A stretch of 5,950 nt of DNA from Anaerolineaceae bacterium. GTDB taxonomy: Bacteria; Chloroflexota; Anaerolineae; Anaerolineales; Anaerolineaceae. The notes below the pieces were generated by a model. It had not been told where the DNA came from and did not search any database. It was given only the letters and a program-made list of their open reading frames with translations. This document shows, piece by piece, positions 5,613-5,950 of the stretch. Positions within the stretch are counted from its first letter, which is position 1; every line of letters begins with the position of its first letter. Both the position numbers and the translations under genes were made by a program. The stretch covers positions 1-5,950 of the forward strand of contig PMIV01000184.1 of the NCBI GenBank assembly GCA_003158355.1. Reading direction: 5' to 3'.

Positions 5613-5950
5613 ATGTTTCCCGATAAATCACTGAAAACCCGTCTGATCGTTGCCGGCATCCTTGTTCCGCTGGTAGTTGGTTTTGCCATCCTGGGCAATT
5701 GGCCTTATGCTGTGTTTGTGGCGATTGCTTTGGGTCTGGCAGGTTGGGAATACTGGCGTCTTTTTCGGGTGGGTGATTTTTCTCCCTCTTTGTTCCTCAT
5801 TGTAGTTGGCATCCTTTCTCTGGTCTGGATGCGTTATTCATTTCAATTTCAATATCTGGATATCTGGCTGGCTGCCTTGATCTTGCTTTCGATGACCGTT
5901 GCTGTGTTCCAACAGGCGCAAAAGGTGCCGAATGCAGCCTTCAATTTTGC
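5613..5950 (+). CDS. cdsA: Phosphatidate cytidylyltransferase, N-terminal part (3' end outside window)
   Basis: CdsA makes CDP-diacylglycerol from phosphatidate and CTP, the branch point of phospholipid synthesis, in the cytoplasmic membrane. Only the first 112 codons are visible. They start MFPDKSLKTRLIVAGILVPL: a basic N-terminus, then hydrophobic segments at about 11-28, 32-45, 59-73 and 84-99. The GLAGWEYWRLF stretch (41-51) matches the conserved 'E-Y/F' turn found in this part of CdsA. The C-terminal signature of the family lies beyond the window, so the call rests on the hydrophobic pattern, this short motif and the frr-uppS-cdsA order. The ATG is separated from the uppS stop by one base (TAA-A-ATG) with no good ribosome site, which suggests coupled translation. 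Confidence 0.8.
   Translation, partial: MFPDKSLKTRLIVAGILVPLVVGFAILGNWPYAVFVAIALGLAGWEYWRLFRVGDFSPSLFLIVVGILSLVWMRYSFQFQYLDIWLAALILLSMTVAVFQQAQKVPNAAFNF

Noticed and set aside
1..5950. CRISPR array, insertion sequence, tRNA or prophage remnant
   Set aside because: There are no regularly spaced repeats, no transposase frames or terminal inverted repeats, no tRNA-like cloverleaf and no phage genes; nearly all sequence is accounted for by housekeeping-type genes.

Overview
The window is ordinary chromosomal bacterial DNA of moderate GC content. It is gene-dense on the + strand and has one AT-rich intergenic block at 4009-4325. Gene content suggests a Chloroflexota (Anaerolineae-like) bacterium. 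The clues are a tandem M16 peptidase pair, a compact run containing acpS with a small phosphoesterase and a ParB-like-fold protein, and a frr-uppS-cdsA cluster. The putative LexA box has the GAAC-N4-GTTC form known from Gram-positive bacteria and related lineages. This placement is an inference from general knowledge; no database search was possible.

Region 1 (1-3738, + strand) is a tightly packed five-gene run that looks like one transcript. It holds the C-terminal end of an M16 peptidase, a second M16-like protein that has lost the HxxEH zinc motif but keeps the Arg/Tyr pair, acpS (holo-ACP synthase), a calcineurin-like metallophosphoesterase, and a protein with a ParB/sulfiredoxin-like motif and an unassigned C-terminal part. 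Junctions are a 4-nt overlap, an 8-nt overlap, a 7-nt gap and a 5-nt gap. The run ends at a hairpin (3722-3751) that also serves the convergent gene.

Region 2 (3772-4120, - strand) is the most interesting part. A 78-codon gene of unknown function sits behind a perfect-consensus sigma70 promoter, TTGACA-N17-TATAAT. The 17-nt spacer contains GAAC-ATAA-GTTC, a good match to a Gram-positive-type LexA box. A second, perfect inverted repeat (8-bp arms) overlaps the -10 element and shares a half-site with that box. The architecture is that of a strong promoter under tight repression, plausibly SOS-controlled.

Region 3 (4326-5950, + strand) holds frr (ribosome recycling factor), uppS (undecaprenyl diphosphate synthase) and the start of cdsA (phosphatidate cytidylyltransferase). 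This order is widely conserved in bacteria, linking translation, cell-wall lipid carrier and phospholipid synthesis. pyrH, often found just upstream of frr, is absent, so frr appears to start its own transcription unit here.
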